Source: Alphaproteobacteria bacterium
GTDB lineage: Bacteria; Pseudomonadota; Alphaproteobacteria; RUG11792
Length of the DNA: 8,096 bases
Direction: 5' to 3'
Assembly: GCA_025998575.1 (NCBI GenBank)
Contig: BNWD01000033.1
Location: 1-8,096, forward strand
Shown: positions 6,548 to 8,096 of the stretch, piece after piece
Position numbering within the stretch: position 1 is the stretch's first letter
Layout of the letters: every line of letters starts with the position of its first letter
Translations under genes and position numbers: made by a program
Notes under the pieces: model-generated
Databases searched by the model: none
What the model was told of the DNA's origin: nothing
Seen by the model: only the letters and a program-made list of their open reading frames with translations

Positions 6548-6686
6548 GCATATTTGGAATTGCAAATGAGAAAAATATCATAATCCATAAAATATCTTGC
6601 AATGCGGAATTTATTGTGAGACAATGAAAATGGGAGCTGGGCGCTGTTTCAGCTAATGAATCTTTAAAAATTTATTCAGAAAAAAT

Positions 6687-6692
6687 AAGGAG
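6687..6692 (+). promoter_or_regulatory. Ribosome binding site of the 65-codon gene
   Basis: AAGGAG lies seven bases before ATG 6700, an optimal Shine-Dalgarno. It is the main reason to treat the short frame that follows as a gene. Confidence 0.6.
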
Positions 6693-6699
6693 AAAAATC

Positions 6700-6897
6700 A
6701 TGAACAATATTAATATATCAATTGAAATAAAACATTTCAAATTCAACAGCCTCATCATGAATAGTTTTGAAAAATTTTATTCAGCTCATAGACAGTTTTT
6801 ACACAATTATAGAAAAATTAAACCAACCGTATATTTGAAAAACACTACAAAATTATTGCGGAAAATTGAGTTTCAATTAAACGCATATCCACCATGA
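6700..6897 (+). CDS. Small hypothetical protein (65 residues)
   Basis: I do not recognise this protein. It is basic, rich in Asn, Lys and Phe, and has no signal peptide or membrane segment. The second half (FLHNYRKIKPTVYLKN) loosely resembles the Y..RP..YL..TP tail of DDE integrase-type transposases, so it could be a transposase fragment; this is a weak visual resemblance. The strong AAGGAG at ideal spacing supports translation. It stands alone on the plus strand, with divergent tRNA-Val about 200 bases upstream and an AT-rich inverted repeat about 40 bases downstream. Low-complexity AT-rich composition means a chance frame cannot be excluded. Confidence 0.45.
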   Translation: MNNINISIEIKHFKFNSLIMNSFEKFYSAHRQFLHNYRKIKPTVYLKNTTKLLRKIEFQLNAYPP

Positions 6898-6938
6898 AAC
6901 AGCTATGTTTTTTGCAGTATTATATATTTAATTTGATA

Positions 6939-6964
6939 ATATTAACAGATTGTTTTGTTAATAT
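6939..6964 (+). repeat. AT-rich inverted repeat after the small gene
   Basis: ATATTAACA (6939-6947) pairs with TGTTAATAT (6956-6964), nine perfect base pairs around an 8-base loop. It may be a weak transcript end for the preceding small gene, but there is no T run, so its role is uncertain. Nothing else is evident in 6898-7067. Confidence 0.35.
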
Positions 6965-7067
6965 CAATTTACAGTTTAATTTGTAAAAAAATAATGGCAA
7001 TATAAATATATCAACATATCAACGAAAACGAAATATTTCTCAAATTCTAATATACCGCAAATAATTG

Positions 7068-7096
7068 TTGTGCTTTGTGAAATTATGGGTTATACT
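7068..7096 (+). promoter_or_regulatory. Candidate promoter of the signal-peptide mini-gene
   Basis: TTGTGC, a 17-bp spacer and TATACT (7091-7096, 5/6 match) lie about 50 bases before ATG 7144. The -35 is weak, but the spacing and position fit. Confidence 0.4.
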
Positions 7097-7143
7097 ATTA
7101 AAGTAAGGTTGCGTGGTTTTATTATTATGAAAGGGAGTAGGAA

Positions 7144-7229
7144 ATGAAGAAGAATTTTTTAAAGAGTGCTGCGCTGCGCTGTGTTTGTTGACCCTTGCTG
7201 TCGAGATTAACGTATTACAACTTAAGTAA
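7144..7229 (+). pseudogene. Signal-peptide mini-gene with a 5-bp slippage frameshift
   Basis: After a purine-rich AGGGAGTAGG leader, ATG 7144 opens a frame that reads MKKNFLKSAALRCVC and stops at 7189-7191. The sequence at 7168-7181 is nearly three tandem copies of GCTGC. Removing one 5-base unit restores a continuous 26-codon frame ending at TAA 7227-7229, whose first part (MKKNFLKSAALCLLTLAVEI) is a typical signal-peptide shape. A terminator follows seven bases later. It is either a very short exported peptide knocked out of frame by repeat expansion, or the stub of a larger deleted secreted-protein gene. No family can be named. Confidence 0.45.
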
Positions 7230-7235
7230 ATCATT

Positions 7236-7271
7236 AGCCAGGTTCTGATAAATCAACTCTCCTGGCTTTAT
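7236..7271 (+). terminator. Rho-independent terminator
   Basis: AGCCAGG (7236-7242) pairs perfectly with CCTGGCT (7261-7267) over an 18-base loop, followed by TTAT. It ends the mini-gene transcript and insulates the next promoter at 7322. The T run is short, so efficiency is uncertain. Confidence 0.55.
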
Positions 7272-7321
7272 CTATATACATAAAATCTCAAGTATTCTTA
7301 AGCTATTTTCAAAATAAACTG

Positions 7322-7350
7322 TTGACAGCGGTGATATATTGGTTTAATAT
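7322..7350 (+). promoter_or_regulatory. Promoter of the secreted protein gene at 7392
   Basis: A perfect TTGACA (7322-7327), a 17-bp spacer and TAATAT (4/6 match to the -10) give a likely start near 7357. GGAAGG at 7377-7382 then serves as ribosome binding site, nine bases before ATG 7392. Confidence 0.6.
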
Positions 7351-7391
7351 TTGTTTTGTAGGTTAACAGTTTTTACGGAAGGTATTGTAAG

Positions 7392-8096
7392 ATGAAGAAG
7401 AAGGTAATAGGAGCTGTATTAATAACGCTAATAACAAGCGTAACAGCCCACTGTGAGCAAAAAACAGTCCCTGCGGGGGCCCATTCCGTATGAGCGCAAC
7501 GGACATAAGGCAAGAGAAATCTATCATAAAGCTGTTGAGAAGGGCAATAAAGTTGCCACTTTTTATATGTTTTATTCTAATCGCTATCCTTTCTGTAGTT
7601 TTCTTGGCGATGAGTCGCTTAGTTTAGCTTTTGCGCGTCTTGCAAAAGGGGATGCAAAAAATGTTTTGTGTTGTAGTGCTGCACTGTTTAAACTTTATGG
7701 TTATTTACCAGATAAAATTGAGAAAATTAAGTCAAAGAATTTTGAATTCTGTTTAAAACATGCAATGAACGGAAATCCTGCTTTTTTCATAAGTGGTTGT
7801 TTAGGCAGACATAAATATGCTAATGCGGTGACAGAGTTTAAAAACACTTTCACTGATGTTAACGGCGGGCGGGTTCATAACATGTTGATTAACGATTACA
7901 AAACGTGGATATATGAGTTTTTGTGCGCGACTATGTTTACTGAAAATCCACTTGTTTTCTCTGATGAAGCTAAGGAAATAGCTACAAGATTCCCTGTTGT
8001 CAAAAATTTAACGAATGAAACTGTAAGAAGCTGCAAATCAAACTCCTCTGTTTCTATGATTCTTGGGCACTTGCCAAAAACCCTAGATAAGATGGA
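7392..8096 (+). pseudogene. Secreted, possibly Sel1/TPR-like protein with a one-base frameshift after the signal peptide; runs off the right edge
   Basis: ATG 7392, with a good promoter and Shine-Dalgarno, starts a classic signal peptide (MKKKVIGAVLITLITSVTA, cleavage after VTA). That frame stops at 7491-7493. The body lies in the next frame, open from 7477 to the right edge (more than 200 codons). It has coding-like composition and begins GPIPYERNGHKAREIYHKAV. The two frames join if the G5 run at 7475-7479 is read as four G. Helix pairs such as AREIYHKAVEKGNKVATFY and CLKHAMNGNPAFF resemble Sel1-like/TPR solenoid repeats, but the match is loose. Alternatively GTG 7453 could start the body frame without a signal peptide, though it has no ribosome binding site. 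Pseudogene, phase-variable gene and sequencing error cannot be separated from this sequence alone. Confidence 0.6.

Noticed and set aside
6894..6986. 30-codon plus-strand frame starting MKQLCFLQYY
   Set aside because: There is no Shine-Dalgarno, it overlaps the stop of the preceding small gene, and the AT-rich composition makes a chance frame likely.

Overview
The window comes from an AT-rich bacterial genome. The gene set fits a host-associated, reductively evolving proteobacterium, perhaps an alphaproteobacterial intracellular symbiont of the Rickettsiales/Holosporales kind. The reasons are low GC, isolated tRNA genes, a DASS-type dicarboxylate carrier of the sort used to import host metabolites, an otherwise unrecognised secreted or outer-membrane protein, and many decaying reading frames. 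The taxonomic placement is inference; no rRNA or other phylogenetic marker lies in the window.

Layout. Positions 1-142 (minus) hold the end of a DPPY-motif methyltransferase reading frame, probably an RsmD-like remnant or partial gene. Positions 239-1775 (minus) hold tRNA-Thr(CGU) followed after 15 nt by a 481-residue DASS/SLC13-type anion transporter. Positions 2081-3592 (plus) encode a 503-residue secreted protein with features of an outer-membrane barrel around a large helical insert. Positions 3593-5454 are a graveyard: two inverted, diverged copies (about 320-355 bp) of an IS200/IS605-like tnpA relic enclose about 1.06 kb. That interior contains a GC-rich palindromic element and a doubly broken gene for a secreted protein. 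Positions 5453-6500 (minus) hold tRNA-Val(GAC) with a near-consensus promoter, followed after 13 nt by mltG, the endolytic peptidoglycan transglycosylase. Positions 6700-8096 (plus) hold a 65-codon small gene with a good Shine-Dalgarno, a slipped signal-peptide mini-gene with a terminator, and the start of a secreted, possibly Sel1/TPR-like protein whose signal peptide is out of frame with its body by one base in a G5 run.

How it fits together. The core functions are two tRNAs, a carboxylate importer and a cell-wall lytic enzyme. In both tRNA-led units the protein gene starts almost directly after the tRNA CCA end, so tRNA processing would set the mRNA 5' end. The accessory portion is dominated by exported proteins without recognisable families. 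Up to four short or broken frames start with a signal peptide and are disrupted within or just after it, or a little further on. This is the most distinctive pattern here, together with the inverted IS relics and the palindrome.
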